DNA of 64,000 bases, taken from assembly GCA_963776935.1 (NCBI GenBank), contig CAVZOP010000009.1, positions 248,001-312,000 on the forward strand, read 5' to 3'. This document shows, one piece after another, positions 1-10,095 of this stretch. Positions within the stretch are counted from its first letter, which is position 1. The number at the start of each line of letters is the position of its first letter. A model generated the notes under the pieces. It searched no databases, was not told where the DNA came from, and was given only the letters and a program-made list of their open reading frames with translations. The position numbers and the translations under genes are program-made. The DNA comes from JALOLG01 sp963776935. GTDB lineage: Bacteria > Actinomycetota > Acidimicrobiia > Acidimicrobiales > Ilumatobacteraceae.

Positions 1-1676
1 TCAGCTGGCGGCCGTCACCGACGCGCTGCGCGCCGCCGACGTCGAGGCGGTCGGCGTGTGCCTGATCAACTCGTATGCGAACCCGAGCAACGAGCGCCTG
101 ATCGCCGAGCACCTGCGCCGCGAGCTCGGTCGTTCCGGTGTGCATCTCGGCGGAGATCTCGCCCCAGATCCGCGAGTACCCGCGCATGATCACGACCGCC
201 TGCAACGCGGCCACGATGCCGGTGATCGGCCCGTATCTCGACGAGCTGCAGAAGTGGTTGGCGAGCGAAGGCTTCGGCGGCTCGGTGCTGATGATGCTGT
301 CGAACGGTGGTGTCGTGTCGGCCGACGACGCGGCCCGCGCTCCGATCCGTCTCGTGGAATCAGGACCTGCGGCGGGTGCGCTCGCCGGCAGTTGGTTCGC
401 CCGCCGCATGAACGAGGAGCGACTGCTGTGCTTCGACATGGGCGGGACCACGGCGAAGGCCTGCCTGATCGTGGATGGTGAGCCGCAGCTCACGAACACG
501 TTCGAGGTGGCCCGCATCTACCGGTTCAAGAAGGGATCCGGGTTCCCGGTCTCGGCGCCGTCGGTCGACCTGGTCGAGATCGGTGCGGGTGGCGGCAGTC
601 TCGCCCACGTCGACGAGCTCGGCCTGCTGAAGGTCGGACCCGAGTCGGCCGGTGCCGACCCCGGTCCCGCCTGCTACGGCCGCGGCGGCACCGAACCGGC
701 CGTCACCGACGCCGACCTGGCGCTCGGGTTGCTCGACGCGTCGTTCTTCCTCGGCGGCGACATGGCTCTCGACACCGACGCCTGCGCGGCCGCGCTGCGA
801 TCGGTGGCAGGTGCGATGAACCTCTCGGCGCACGACACCGCGGTCGGCATCCACGAGCTGGTCAACCAGAACATGGCGGCGGCGTCGCGCATGCACGCAG
901 TCGAGCAGGGCGCCGATCTGCGCGGTGTCACGTTGCTGGCGTTCGGCGGCGCCGGACCGGTGCACGCCTGCGGAGTCGCCGAGTTGCTCGAGTCGCCCCG
1001 TGTCGTGTTCCCGGTCAATGCGAGCGTGCTGTCGGCGTTCGGCACACTCGTGACCCCGGTGCGCATCGACCTCGCCCGCAGCATGGTGCGGCCGCTGCAG
1101 TCGGTCGACGTCGACGAGCGCGATGCGTTGCTGACCGAGCTGCGCGCCGAGGGCCGCCGCGTGTTGGTGGCAGCAGGCGTGGTGCCCGACGCCATCCGCT
1201 TCCGCTACGGCGTCGACGCCCGCTACCTCGGCCAGGGCAACGAGATCACGATCTGGGTCGGTGAGGGCGACGAGTGGCCGGTGGAGTACGACGCCGTCGT
1301 CGAGTTGTTCGAGGCCGACTACCGCCGCATCTATGGCCTCACGATCCCCGATGTCGGCGTCGAGGCGGTGACCTGGCGTTTGTCGGCCTATGCCGACGCG
1401 CCGTCGGTCGAGCCGATGTCGACCGTGGCGGCGGATCACGGCGACGTGTTCAGCACCCGCCCGGTGCGTTACGCACGCGGCGCCGAGCCGGTCGACACGC
1501 CGGTCTACCGGCGCGGCAACCTCGGACTCGGCCAGCAGATCGTCGGACCGGCGATCGTCGAGGAGCGCGAGACCACGGCCGTCATCCTCGCCGGTTGGGT
1601 GGCCACCGTCGCCGCCGACGGATCCCTCGTCGCCGAACGCGGTGACGCGAATCGCGTGGACGGATCAGCACGATGA
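1..1676 (+). CDS. Hydantoinase/oxoprolinase subunit A (HyuA-like), 5' partial, apparent frameshift
   Basis: This is the ATP-binding subunit of the hydantoinase/oxoprolinase/acetone-carboxylase family, which couples ATP use to ring opening or carboxylation together with subunit B. The gene runs in from the left edge. The ASKHA-type phosphate-binding motif FDMGGTTAKACLI is visible near base 435, followed by the family signature AGADPGPACYGRGG near base 650. Reading starts in the frame of base 2 (VCLINSYANPSNERLIAEHL) and must jump by one base near 134-140 to rejoin the main frame (AEISPQIREYPRM), so one inserted base is likely. It overlaps hyuB by ATGA. The substrate (hydantoin, 5-oxoproline, ketone) cannot be decided. 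Confidence 0.88.
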
Positions 1677-3295
1677 CGATCTCCACATCGCCGGGCACGG
1701 ACAGCCGCACGTTCGACGCGATCGAGCTCGAAGTGCTGTGGCAGAGCCTGATCGCCACGGTCAACGAGCAGGCTCGCGCCCTGCAGCGGGCCGCCTTCTC
1801 GCCGATCGTGCGCGAGGCCGGCGACCTCGCCAATGCCGTGTTCGACCGACGGGGGCGGATGGTCGCCCAGGCGGTCACCGGAACACCCGGGCACATCAAC
1901 TCGCTCGCCCGCGCCGCGTCGGCGATCCTCGACGAGTACCCCACCGACTCGTTGGTCGAGGGCGATGTGCTGATCACCAACGACCCGTACAAGACGGCTG
2001 GGCAACTGCTCGACGTCACGGTGCTGTACCCGGTGTTCCGCAACGGCCAGCCGATCGCCTTCTTCGGGTCGACGATCCACCACACCGACGTCGGCGGGTA
2101 TGGCATCGGCGCCGGCGCTCGCGATGTGTTCGAGGAAGGTCTCTGGATCCCCATCTGCCGGTTGATGATCGCCGGCGAGCGCAACCCCGACGTGTGGAAG
2201 TTCATCATGTCGAACGTGCGCCAGCCCGATCACATGGCGGGCGACCTGCACGCCCAGATGGCGAGTGGCGAGGTGGGCGCCCAGCGGCTGCGCTCGTTGT
2301 GCGACCGGCACGGCCTCGACGACATCGAGGACCTCGCCGACGAGATCATCGCCCGGTCCGAGGCGGCCACGCGAGCGACGATCCGCGAGTTGCCGGCGGG
2401 TACGTATCGGGCGAGTGCCTTGCTCGACCTGGCCGATGGCAGTCGAATCGACATCGTGTGCGCGGTCACCGTCGACAGCGACGCCGGTGAGATCACCGTC
2501 GACTACGCCGGCTCGTCGCCCGCCAGCTCGTCGGGCATCAACGTGGTCAAGAACTACACCCACGCCTACACAACGTTCACTGTGCGATCGGTGCTGAACC
2601 CCGAGCTGCCGAACAACCACGGCAGCCTCGCCCCGATCAAGGTCGAGGCACCGGAGGGCTCGATCGTCAACGCGGTGTCACCCCAGCCGTGCACGGCGCG
2701 CCACGTCGTGGGCATGTTCCTGCCCAACGCGCTGTTGAAGGCGCTCGCCCAGATCAAGCCCGACCAGGCGATGGCAGAGGGGTCTGGCGCGGTGTGGACG
2801 ATGCAGGTCAACGGCAACCTCGACGACGGCCGCCCCTTCATCACGGCGATGTTCACGTACGCCGGCGGGGTCGGTGCACGGGCGACCAAGCCGGGCCTGT
2901 CGGCCTGCTCGTACCCGACCGGCGTGGCAGCGGTGCCCGTGGAAGTGGTCGAGGCGTCAGCGCCGATCCGCTTCCTGCGCAAGGAGCTGCGCACGGGCAG
3001 CGGCGGCGCGGGGGCACAGATCGGCGGCCTCGGCCAGACCATCGAGTTCACCGTCGACACCGAGCGGCCGTGGCAGCTGAACGCGGTCACGTCGCGGTTG
3101 AGCGACGCGCCGCAGGGCATCTTCGGTGGAGAGGCCGGCGCCGCGGGGTCCTTCACGGTGAACGGCGAACCGGTGCGCACCCAGGCCCGATTCACATTGC
3201 AGCCCGGCGACCACGTCCGACTCGATCTGCCCGGCGGTGGCGGATATGGAGACGTCGCCGGCGCGATCGACGAGCAGCTCGCAGGGGCCGGTTGA
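1673..3295 (+). CDS. Hydantoinase/oxoprolinase subunit B (HyuB-like)
   Basis: Partner of the upstream HyuA-like subunit and translationally coupled to it (ATGA overlap at 1673). The 540-residue protein is intact. The N-terminal half carries the family pattern AFSPIVREAGDLANAVFD and the NDPY motif (ITNDPYKTAGQ). The C-terminal end has the Gly-rich LPGGGGYGD typical of HyuB. Length is normal for the family. Hydantoinases, 5-oxoprolinases and acetone/acetophenone carboxylases share this fold, so the reaction is open. The next gene, a CoA ligase, begins 1 base after the stop, which suggests one transcript and a carboxylic-acid product that is then activated. Confidence 0.9.
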   Translation: MTISTSPGTDSRTFDAIELEVLWQSLIATVNEQARALQRAAFSPIVREAGDLANAVFDRRGRMVAQAVTGTPGHINSLARAASAILDEYPTDSLVEGDVLITNDPYKTAGQLLDVTVLYPVFRNGQPIAFFGSTIHHTDVGGYGIGAGARDVFEEGLWIPICRLMIAGERNPDVWKFIMSNVRQPDHMAGDLHAQMASGEVGAQRLRSLCDRHGLDDIEDLADEIIARSEAATRATIRELPAGTYRASALLDLADGSRIDIVCAVTVDSDAGEITVDYAGSSPASSSGINVVKNYTHAYTTFTVRSVLNPELPNNHGSLAPIKVEAPEGSIVNAVSPQPCTARHVVGMFLPNALLKALAQIKPDQAMAEGSGAVWTMQVNGNLDDGRPFITAMFTYAGGVGARATKPGLSACSYPTGVAAVPVEVVEASAPIRFLRKELRTGSGGAGAQIGGLGQTIEFTVDTERPWQLNAVTSRLSDAPQGIFGGEAGAAGSFTVNGEPVRTQARFTLQPGDHVRLDLPGGGGYGDVAGAIDEQLAGAG

Positions 3296-3296
3296 C

Positions 3297-4878
3297 ATGA
3301 ACGAGCCGATCACCGCGGGCACCTTCGCCGGCATGTGGCGGCATGTGGTCGAGCACTCTCCCGACGCTCCGTTCCTGGTGTTCGAGCGCCCGGACGAACA
3401 GGTGGTGCAGTGGACGTACGGCGAGTTCGACGCGGTCGTATCGCGCGTCGCCCGCTTCATGGCGAGTCACGGCGTGACACCCACGAGCGCGGTGCACCTG
3501 GTGTTGACCAACTCGCCGGCCTTCGTGGCGGTGTGGCTGGCCGCCATCCGGCTCGGAGCGTGGATCGTGCCGAGCGACCCGATGAGTGCCACGCCCGAGC
3601 TGCACGGTCACATCTCGCGAACCCACCCTGTGATCGGCTTCGCGGCCGCCGACCGCGCCGCCACCTACCGAGCCGCGCTCGACGATGTCTTCGGCGCGAT
3701 GCCAGTCGTCGAGATCGACGAAGCCGACGGTGAGCTCGCAGCGTTCGGGCGCACGCCCCTCGGTCCATGGCCAATGCCCAGTCCGCTCGATCGGGCGGCG
3801 GTGATGTTCACGTCGGGTACCACCGGAGCTCCCAAGGGCGTCGAGATCACGCAGGCCAACTACGCCTTCGCCGGCGCCACGATGGCCGGCGCGTGCGGGC
3901 TGGCGGCGGAGCATCGCCAGCTGGTGGTGCTGCCGTTGTTCCACGCCAACGCGCAGTACTACTCGTTCGCGTCGGCGATCGCGGTCGGTGCATCGGTCGC
4001 CTTGATGCACACGTTCTCTGCCAGCCGCTTCCTCACGCAGGCGGCCCGCCACGGCGCCACCCACGCGAGTCTCTTCGCGGCGCCGATCCGCATGATCCTG
4101 GCCCGCGGCGCGACACCAGTGCCGGGAGTGAAACTCCAGCACTGCTGGTACGCCGTCAACATCAGCGACGACCAGTACGAGACGCTTTCGTCACTGATGG
4201 GATGTCGCCCACGGCAGCTGTACGGCATGACCGAGACGATCCCGGCGGTCCTCACCGATCACGCCGACGCGCCCGTTCGCGTCGTCGATGGGTTTCGTCA
4301 CGGCCGGCTGCTCGGTCAGCGTGCACCGAGCCGACGGAACCGAGGCGGCGCCCGGCGAGGTCGGCGAGATCGTGGTGGGCGGCATACCCCTCCTCACGCT
4401 CTTCGCCGGTTACCTCGATGATCCGGTCACCACGGAGGCATCGTTCCGGGACGGTTGGTTCCTGACCGGCGATCGGGCGACGCGCGACGCCACCGGCCGG
4501 TTCAGGTTCGACGGCCGCCGGGCTGATGTGTTGAAGGTCGCCGGTGAGAACGTGTCGACGGTCGAGGTCGAACAGGTCCTCGCCGCCCACCCGGGCGTGC
4601 TCGAAGCAGCGGTGGTGGGACAGCCCGACCCCATCCGCGACGAGGTACCGGTGGCGTTCGTGGTGGCCGCCGATCCGGCGAACGTGCCCACCCTCGAAGA
4701 GCTGAACGCGTGGTGCGCGGAGCGCCTGACGAAATCGAAGCGACCCCGCGACATCACGCTCGTCGACGAGTTACCGCGCACCAGCGTCGGCAAGATCCGC
4801 AAGTTCCTCCTCCGCGATCCCGACGCCGAGCAGTCGACACGAGAAAGGGAGCACACGCATGACCGTTCTGACCGATGA
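3297..4878 (+). CDS. AMP-binding acyl-CoA ligase, apparent frameshift
   Basis: ATP-dependent acid:CoA ligase of the ANL superfamily. The P-loop-like AMP motif MFTSGTTGAPKGVE, the A5 motif YGMTET, the A7 motif GWFLTGDRAT and the C-terminal catalytic lysine in SVGKIRKF are all present. The start at 3297 sits directly after the hyuB stop. Near 4282 the frame slips by one base (the sequence around PVRV must jump to SMGFVTAGCSV), so the halves 3297-4282 and 4283-4878 belong to one approximately 525-residue protein. The end overlaps the Rieske gene by 20 bases. It probably activates the acid made or handled by the HyuAB/Rieske enzymes; the substrate is not predictable. Confidence 0.87.
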
Positions 4879-6034
4879 GTTGCTCGCCTCCTTCGACGCC
4901 AGCGTCACCGACGTGGCGAAGGCGGTCACGATGCCGCCCGAGATCTACACGTCGGAGGAGTTCCTGGCGTTCGAGCGCGACGCGGTGTTCGCTGCCGAGT
5001 GGCACTGCGTCGGCCGCGTCAGCCGGGTGCCGAACGTGGGTGACTACTTCACGGCCACCGTCAACGGCGAGCCGATCATCGTCGCCAGGGCCAAGGACGG
5101 AAGCGTTGGCGCGTTCTCGGCGGTGTGCCAGCACCGCGGCATGCAGGTTGTCGATGATGCGGGGAACTGCACGAAGTTCACGTGCCCGTACCACCAGTGG
5201 AGCTACGACCTCACCGGGCGCCTGCTCGGAGCGCCGGCGATGGAGCGCACGGAGGCCTTCGACAAGAAGGACCACCCGCTGCCCGCCCTGTCGGTCGAGC
5301 TGTGGCAGGGGTTCGTGTTCGTCAACTTCGTCGTCGATGCCCGACCGCTGGCGCCCACGCTCGCCACGTACGAGCCGTACCTCGCCAACTACGACCTCGA
5401 GAACGCGGTGTGTCCCGGCACGTTCACGCTGCCGGGCCTGCCGTGGAACTGGAAGGTGATGTTCGAGAACTTCAACGACGGTTACCACGCCAACAAGCTG
5501 CACCACACCATCCAGGACTTCTGCCCGAGCGAGTTGGCCGCCTTTCCCGTCGAGTGGACCCCCGACTCGAACGTCATCTTCCGCACCAACGGCTACACGC
5601 ACATCGACGGCGGCTTCAACGCCACCACCAAGGCGCTGCTTCCTGTGTTCCCGCAGCTGACCGAGGAGGAACGGTGGCGCTCGACGTTCGCCTTGATGCC
5701 GCCGACGTTGTGCTTCGGTACTGCGCCCGACCAGGCCTTCTTCTTCATCGTCCGGCCCAAGACGGCTGACACCATCGACCTCGAGATCGGCTACCTGCTC
5801 CACCCGAGCGCGCTCGAGCATCCGATGTTCGAGCACCTGTTCCAGATGAGCGACGCCGGCGTCCAGGTGTTCGTGCAACAGGACCAGGACGCCACCACCA
5901 AGGTCCAGCGCGGCATGCACAGCCGCTACGCGGCGCGCGGCCGCTACTCGTGGCAGGAGGCGAGCCACGTGCAGTTCAACCGCTGGCTGGTCGACCGCTA
6001 CCGCCGCCACTGGCCGAAGACCACCACCAGCTGA
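4859..6034 (+). CDS. Rieske non-heme iron oxygenase, alpha subunit
   Basis: Large subunit of a ring-hydroxylating or demethylating Rieske oxygenase, 391 residues and intact. The [2Fe-2S] ligands are in CQHRG and CPYHQWSYD (near residues 90-115). The mononuclear iron site is in ENFNDGYHANKLHH (near 200), which fits the NxxDxxHxxxxH pattern. An AGAAAGGGAG ribosome site precedes the ATG at 4859. No dedicated ferredoxin or reductase is next to it, so electrons must come from elsewhere. Context with HyuAB, a CoA ligase and a BMP-type importer suggests oxidative attack on an imported, possibly heterocyclic or aromatic, compound. Confidence 0.92.
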   Translation: MTVLTDELLASFDASVTDVAKAVTMPPEIYTSEEFLAFERDAVFAAEWHCVGRVSRVPNVGDYFTATVNGEPIIVARAKDGSVGAFSAVCQHRGMQVVDDAGNCTKFTCPYHQWSYDLTGRLLGAPAMERTEAFDKKDHPLPALSVELWQGFVFVNFVVDARPLAPTLATYEPYLANYDLENAVCPGTFTLPGLPWNWKVMFENFNDGYHANKLHHTIQDFCPSELAAFPVEWTPDSNVIFRTNGYTHIDGGFNATTKALLPVFPQLTEEERWRSTFALMPPTLCFGTAPDQAFFFIVRPKTADTIDLEIGYLLHPSALEHPMFEHLFQMSDAGVQVFVQQDQDATTKVQRGMHSRYAARGRYSWQEASHVQFNRWLVDRYRRHWPKTTTS

Positions 6035-6115
6035 ACCATCAAACCGTCACGATCAGTCAGGACCATCAGACCACTCAACCATCAAGAGAGGACACCGGTT
6101 TTCCGGGGGAGCACT

Positions 6116-7297
6116 ATGAGATCATCCATGAAGTTCATCGCAGCACTCGCTGCTCTGAGCCTCGTCGCGGCTGCGTGCGGCGACGACGACGAGGAGTCCA
6201 CATCCACTGAAGCGCCGACAGAGGCGACCGAGGCCGACACAGCTGCGACGGAAGCGCCATCGACCGAGGCGCCGTCGACCGAAGCGCCGAGCACGGAACC
6301 GCCGTCGACGGAAGCCGCCGCTCCACTCGATCTCGACACCAACGGTGACGGTACGGTCGTGTTCGGCATCGCCGCCGCGGGACCACGGGACGACGGCGGC
6401 TACTACCAGGCGCTGGTCGACGAGGCGATCGCGGTGTCGGAGGAGAACGGCTACGGCGACCCGATCGTCGTCGACAACATCACGACCGAGGACGCCGCCA
6501 CCGAGCTCGCCAACCTGGCCGAGCAGGGCGTCGACACGATCTTCGTGGGTGCCAGCGAGATCGCCGATCCGCTGACCGATCTGATCGCGCAGTACCCCGA
6601 CATCTTCTGGTACTGCAACTGCGGCGCCGGCTATCCGGAGAACCCGGGCTTGGCCCAGAGCCAGGACGACTCGTCCGAGATCAGCTACACGGCCGGCTAT
6701 GCCACCGGTCTGCTGCTGCAGGAATCGGGCGGCGACAATGTCGCCTTCATCGGATGCTGTGACCTGAACTTCGAGAAGGAGGCCTACATGGCCTACGAGC
6801 TCGGTCTGAAGGCGGTCGACGACAGCTACACGATGACCTACATCCCGACCGGTGCGTTCCCGTTCGACTTCGACAACACCGCCGGTGCGACCGAAGCACT
6901 GAACGGCGCGATCACGAACGGCGCCGACGCCGTCTACCCGTACCTCGGTGGCGCCCACGAGCCGCTCGTGAAGATCGCCAACGAGCAGGGTCTGATCACG
7001 ATGTCGGCAGGGTCGTCGAAGGCGTGCGAGCGCACCGACCTCGACTACCAGATCCAGGTGAAGTTCGACGGTGGCGACTACATCGAATCGATCTTGGCGG
7101 AGATCACCGCCGGCACCTTCCACGAGGGTGACGTTCGCGTGTTCCGCGTCGGTGTCGACCCGCAGCCGGGTGCCGAGATCTGCGATCCGACGCCGGAGGA
7201 GGCGACGGCGATGGAGGATCTCTACGCGCAGATCGCCGCCGGCGACTTCGTCGACGAGTTCGGCGCGATCAAGGGTCAGGCGTACGCGGGCGGCTGA
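6116..7297 (+). CDS. BMP family ABC transporter substrate-binding lipoprotein
   Basis: Extracytoplasmic binding lipoprotein of the basic membrane protein (PnrA/Med) family, typically binding nucleosides or other small heterocycles. The start at 6116 follows GGGGGAGCACT. The signal peptide ends in the lipobox LVAAAC (lipidated Cys21). A Thr/Glu/Ala linker then contains repeated STEAP units (bases about 6250-6315). The BMP core follows, with GVDTIFVGASEIADP and the C-terminal GAIKGQAYAGG. The mature part is unusually rich in cysteines (YCNCG, GCCDLN, KACER, EICDP), which may form disulfides. It heads the transporter operon; the 80-base gap upstream contains three ACCATCA repeats and may hold its own promoter. 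Confidence 0.92.
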   Translation: MRSSMKFIAALAALSLVAAACGDDDEESTSTEAPTEATEADTAATEAPSTEAPSTEAPSTEPPSTEAAAPLDLDTNGDGTVVFGIAAAGPRDDGGYYQALVDEAIAVSEENGYGDPIVVDNITTEDAATELANLAEQGVDTIFVGASEIADPLTDLIAQYPDIFWYCNCGAGYPENPGLAQSQDDSSEISYTAGYATGLLLQESGGDNVAFIGCCDLNFEKEAYMAYELGLKAVDDSYTMTYIPTGAFPFDFDNTAGATEALNGAITNGADAVYPYLGGAHEPLVKIANEQGLITMSAGSSKACERTDLDYQIQVKFDGGDYIESILAEITAGTFHEGDVRVFRVGVDPQPGAEICDPTPEEATAMEDLYAQIAAGDFVDEFGAIKGQAYAGG

Positions 7298-7299
7298 GC

Positions 7300-8955
7300 T
7301 TGTCCGCCACGACGACAGCGTTGGAGGGGGTGGGTGCCTCGGCGCCCACCCCTGCTGTCGACCTCGCATCGATCACCAAGCACTACGGACAGGTCGTCGC
7401 CTGCGAAGACGTCGACCTGCAACTGCACGCCGGTCGGATCCACGGGATCCTCGGCGAGAACGGCGCCGGCAAGACGACGCTGATGAAGATCCTGATCGGG
7501 CTCGTCCAACCCGACCGCGGCACCATCACCCTCGCCGGCCGCGAGACGGTGATCCACGATCCGCAGACCGCCGCCGACCTGGGCATCGGCATGGTCCACC
7601 AGCATCTCAGCCTCGTCGAGTCGCTCACCGTGTGGGAGAACGTGCTGCTCGGCGACCACACCCGACTCGACCGCCGCCGCGCCCGCCGCCAGGTGGCCGA
7701 GACCGCTGAGCACTACGGCCTCGGCATCGATCCCGACCGGCGCGTCGGCGATCTCTCCGCCGGGTTGCGCCAGCGCGTCGAGCTCATCAAGTGCCTCCGC
7801 CGCGACCCTGCGATCCTGATCCTCGACGAGCCGACGTCGGTGCTCACCCCCGCCGAGAGCGAGCAGTTGTTCACGACGTTGCGGGAGGTGATCGCCCGCG
7901 AGCGCCGGGCGGTCGCGCTCGTGAGCCACAAGCTCGCCGAGGTGCTCCACGCCACCGACGAGATCACGATCATGCGCCACGGCCGCGTGGTCGATCGGCT
8001 CCGGACGGCGGACGCGTCGGCGGCCGCGTTGGCGCGGGCGATGGTGGGTCGGGAGGTGTCGCTGCGCACGAGCGCGGCCGCGCTCGGAGCGATCACGCTG
8101 ACGGAGACCGGCGAGCTCGACGCACCGGAGACCGAACCACCCGCGGTCGACACGCGTGCTGTCGACGCAACGGATGTCGAGGAACCGGACACCCGAGCGG
8201 CGTTGCTCGTCGTGCGCGACGCACGCGTCGTGCGCGACGGCGTGGCGGTCCTCGACCAACTGAGCGTCGAGGTTCGTGCCGGCGAGATCGTCGGGGTCGC
8301 GGGTGTCGAGGGCAACGGTCAGCGCGAGCTCGGCGACGTGATGTCGAGCCTGATCCACCTCGACGGCGGAACCGTCACGATCGACGGTGCAGTCGTCGAC
8401 ACGCGCCGAGCCGGCTGCATGGCGGCCCACGGCGTGGCCGTCATCCCCGAGGATCGCCACGACTCGGGATGCGTGCTCGACATGACGATCGCCGAGAACC
8501 TGCTCATCGATCGACCCGGTTCCGTCGCCCGCTTCGGATTCGTCAGCAAGGCCCGCCTGCGCCGGCGTGCCGAGGAGCTGATGACCGAGTTCGAGATCAA
8601 GGGCGCCGCGCCCGATGCACCCATGCGGAGCCTGTCCGGTGGCAACCAGCAGCGCGTCGTGCTGGCGCGTGAGCTGAGCCACCGACCGAAGGTGCTGGTC
8701 GCCTCCCAACCGACGCGCGGCCTCGACGTGGGCGCCATCGAGTACACGACCGCACGACTTCGGGCGGCGGCCGCCTCCGGCATCGCGGTGCTGCTGATCT
8801 CGACCGAGTTGGACGAGATCCTCGACCTGTCGGACCGGATCGTCGTGATGTCGCGTGGCCGGATCATCGGTCAGCTCGATCGCAATGAGGCCACATCCGA
8901 ACGCCTCGGCCTGCTGCTCGGTGGCGTTGCCGGGGACGGAGCATCGACACAATGA
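7300..8955 (+). CDS. BMP/sugar-type ABC transporter ATP-binding protein, two ABC domains
   Basis: Cytoplasmic ATPase of the importer, 551 residues, with two tandem nucleotide-binding domains as in RbsA/YufO-like proteins. Domain 1 has Walker A GENGAGKTTL (near residue 55), the signature LSAGLRQRVELIK and Walker B ILILDEPTSVL. Domain 2 has a degenerate Walker A (GVEGNGQREL) and the signature LSGGNQQRVVLAREL. The Gln/Glu pattern fits the family, in which only one site is fully catalytic. The best start is TTG at 7300, 2 bases after the lipoprotein stop; a GTG at 7330 is the alternative. It overlaps the permease by ATGA. Confidence 0.93.
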   Translation: MSATTTALEGVGASAPTPAVDLASITKHYGQVVACEDVDLQLHAGRIHGILGENGAGKTTLMKILIGLVQPDRGTITLAGRETVIHDPQTAADLGIGMVHQHLSLVESLTVWENVLLGDHTRLDRRRARRQVAETAEHYGLGIDPDRRVGDLSAGLRQRVELIKCLRRDPAILILDEPTSVLTPAESEQLFTTLREVIARERRAVALVSHKLAEVLHATDEITIMRHGRVVDRLRTADASAAALARAMVGREVSLRTSAAALGAITLTETGELDAPETEPPAVDTRAVDATDVEEPDTRAALLVVRDARVVRDGVAVLDQLSVEVRAGEIVGVAGVEGNGQRELGDVMSSLIHLDGGTVTIDGAVVDTRRAGCMAAHGVAVIPEDRHDSGCVLDMTIAENLLIDRPGSVARFGFVSKARLRRRAEELMTEFEIKGAAPDAPMRSLSGGNQQRVVLARELSHRPKVLVASQPTRGLDVGAIEYTTARLRAAAASGIAVLLISTELDEILDLSDRIVVMSRGRIIGQLDRNEATSERLGLLLGGVAGDGASTQ

Positions 8956-10095
8956 AGATGCGCCCGGCCGACGCGGCTCGAGCCCGGCGCGGAGTCGTGC
9001 TCCTCGCGCTGTACGCAGTGTCGATCGCGCTGGCGCTCGTGGCATCGGCCGTGCTCATTGCCGTCACCGGTGGTCCGTGGCAGAAGGTGCTCAGCGCGAT
9101 CGTCGACGGGAGCTTCCGCAACCCGGGCCGGTGGGGTGGCACGTTCGCCGAGGCGGTGCCCCTGTTGTTGGTGGCGCTCGGCGCGATCGTCTCGACCCGC
9201 GCCGGCCTCGTCAACATCGGGCAGGAGGGCCAGGTCGCCGTCGGCGCCGCCCTCGCCACGTTCGTCGCCACCCGCAACAGCGGGCCCCTCGCGCTGGTGG
9301 CGGTGTTGATCGGCGGGTTCGTGGGTGGCGCGCTCTGGGCGGGCATCGCCGCCCTGCTGAAGTACTGGCGCAAGGTGCCCGAGGTGATCAGCACCCTCCT
9401 GCTCGTATTCGTCGCCTCGCAGCTCACGGGATATCTCCTCACCCGGACGTTCCTGCTGCTCGACCCCGATCCCAACAAGCCCAACCGCGTCCAGACGAGC
9501 GCCCAGGTCGATCCGTCGACGCGCATCGGTCAGATCCGCGTGTTCGGCAACGAGTTCCCCTGGTCGGTGCCGGCGGTGCTGTGCCTGGCAGCCATGGTCG
9601 GGGTCGCGCTCCACCGCTCGGTCTGGGGGTTCCGGCTCAACGTGCTCGGGCGGAACGCACGCACCGCCCAGCGCACGGGCGTGTCGGTCGTCCGGACAGG
9701 CGCGACCGCGCTCATGATCGGAGGCGCGATGGCGGGCCTGGCGGGCGCCGTGATGCTGGCCGGCGGTACCGCCAACTACCGCTACACGCCGGGCTTCGCC
9801 AACAACGTCGGTTGGGAAGGTCTACTCGTGGCGCTCGTCGCCCGCAACCGGCCGCTCGTGTGCATTCCGGTGGCGTTGCTGTTCGCCGCGCTCCGCACGG
9901 GATCCGGCTTCCTGGCGGCGACCGGGGTCGAGCGGTCGATCGTCGATGTGGTTCGCCGCGCTGTTGGTGCTGGCGCTGCTCGTCCCACCGGCCGTCGCCG
10001 CCATCCGCCGGCGTCGCGCCCTGCTCGAGGCATCATCGCCGGCGGTGCCATCTGATGCGCCGGTCCCGACGGCGCTCGAGGGCGCGCCGGTGTGA
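8952..10095 (+). CDS. BMP-type ABC transporter permease 1, apparent frameshift near the 3' end
   Basis: Inner-membrane permease of the branched-chain/sugar/nucleoside (BPD_transp_2) type, about 380 residues with eight or more hydrophobic segments. The family motif GLVNIGQEGQ lies near residue 85. Near base 9950 the frame breaks within VDVV. One base later the sequence continues as a membrane helix (ALLVLALLVPPAVAAI) and ends at TGA 10093-10095, which overlaps the GTG start of the next permease. The ATGA start overlap and this GTGTGA end overlap show tight coupling across the transporter operon. Confidence 0.88.

Noticed and set aside
360..1439. A 359-codon minus-strand frame under the HyuA gene
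   Set aside because: Low-complexity Arg/His/Gly-rich translation opposite a strongly conserved gene; a shadow frame.
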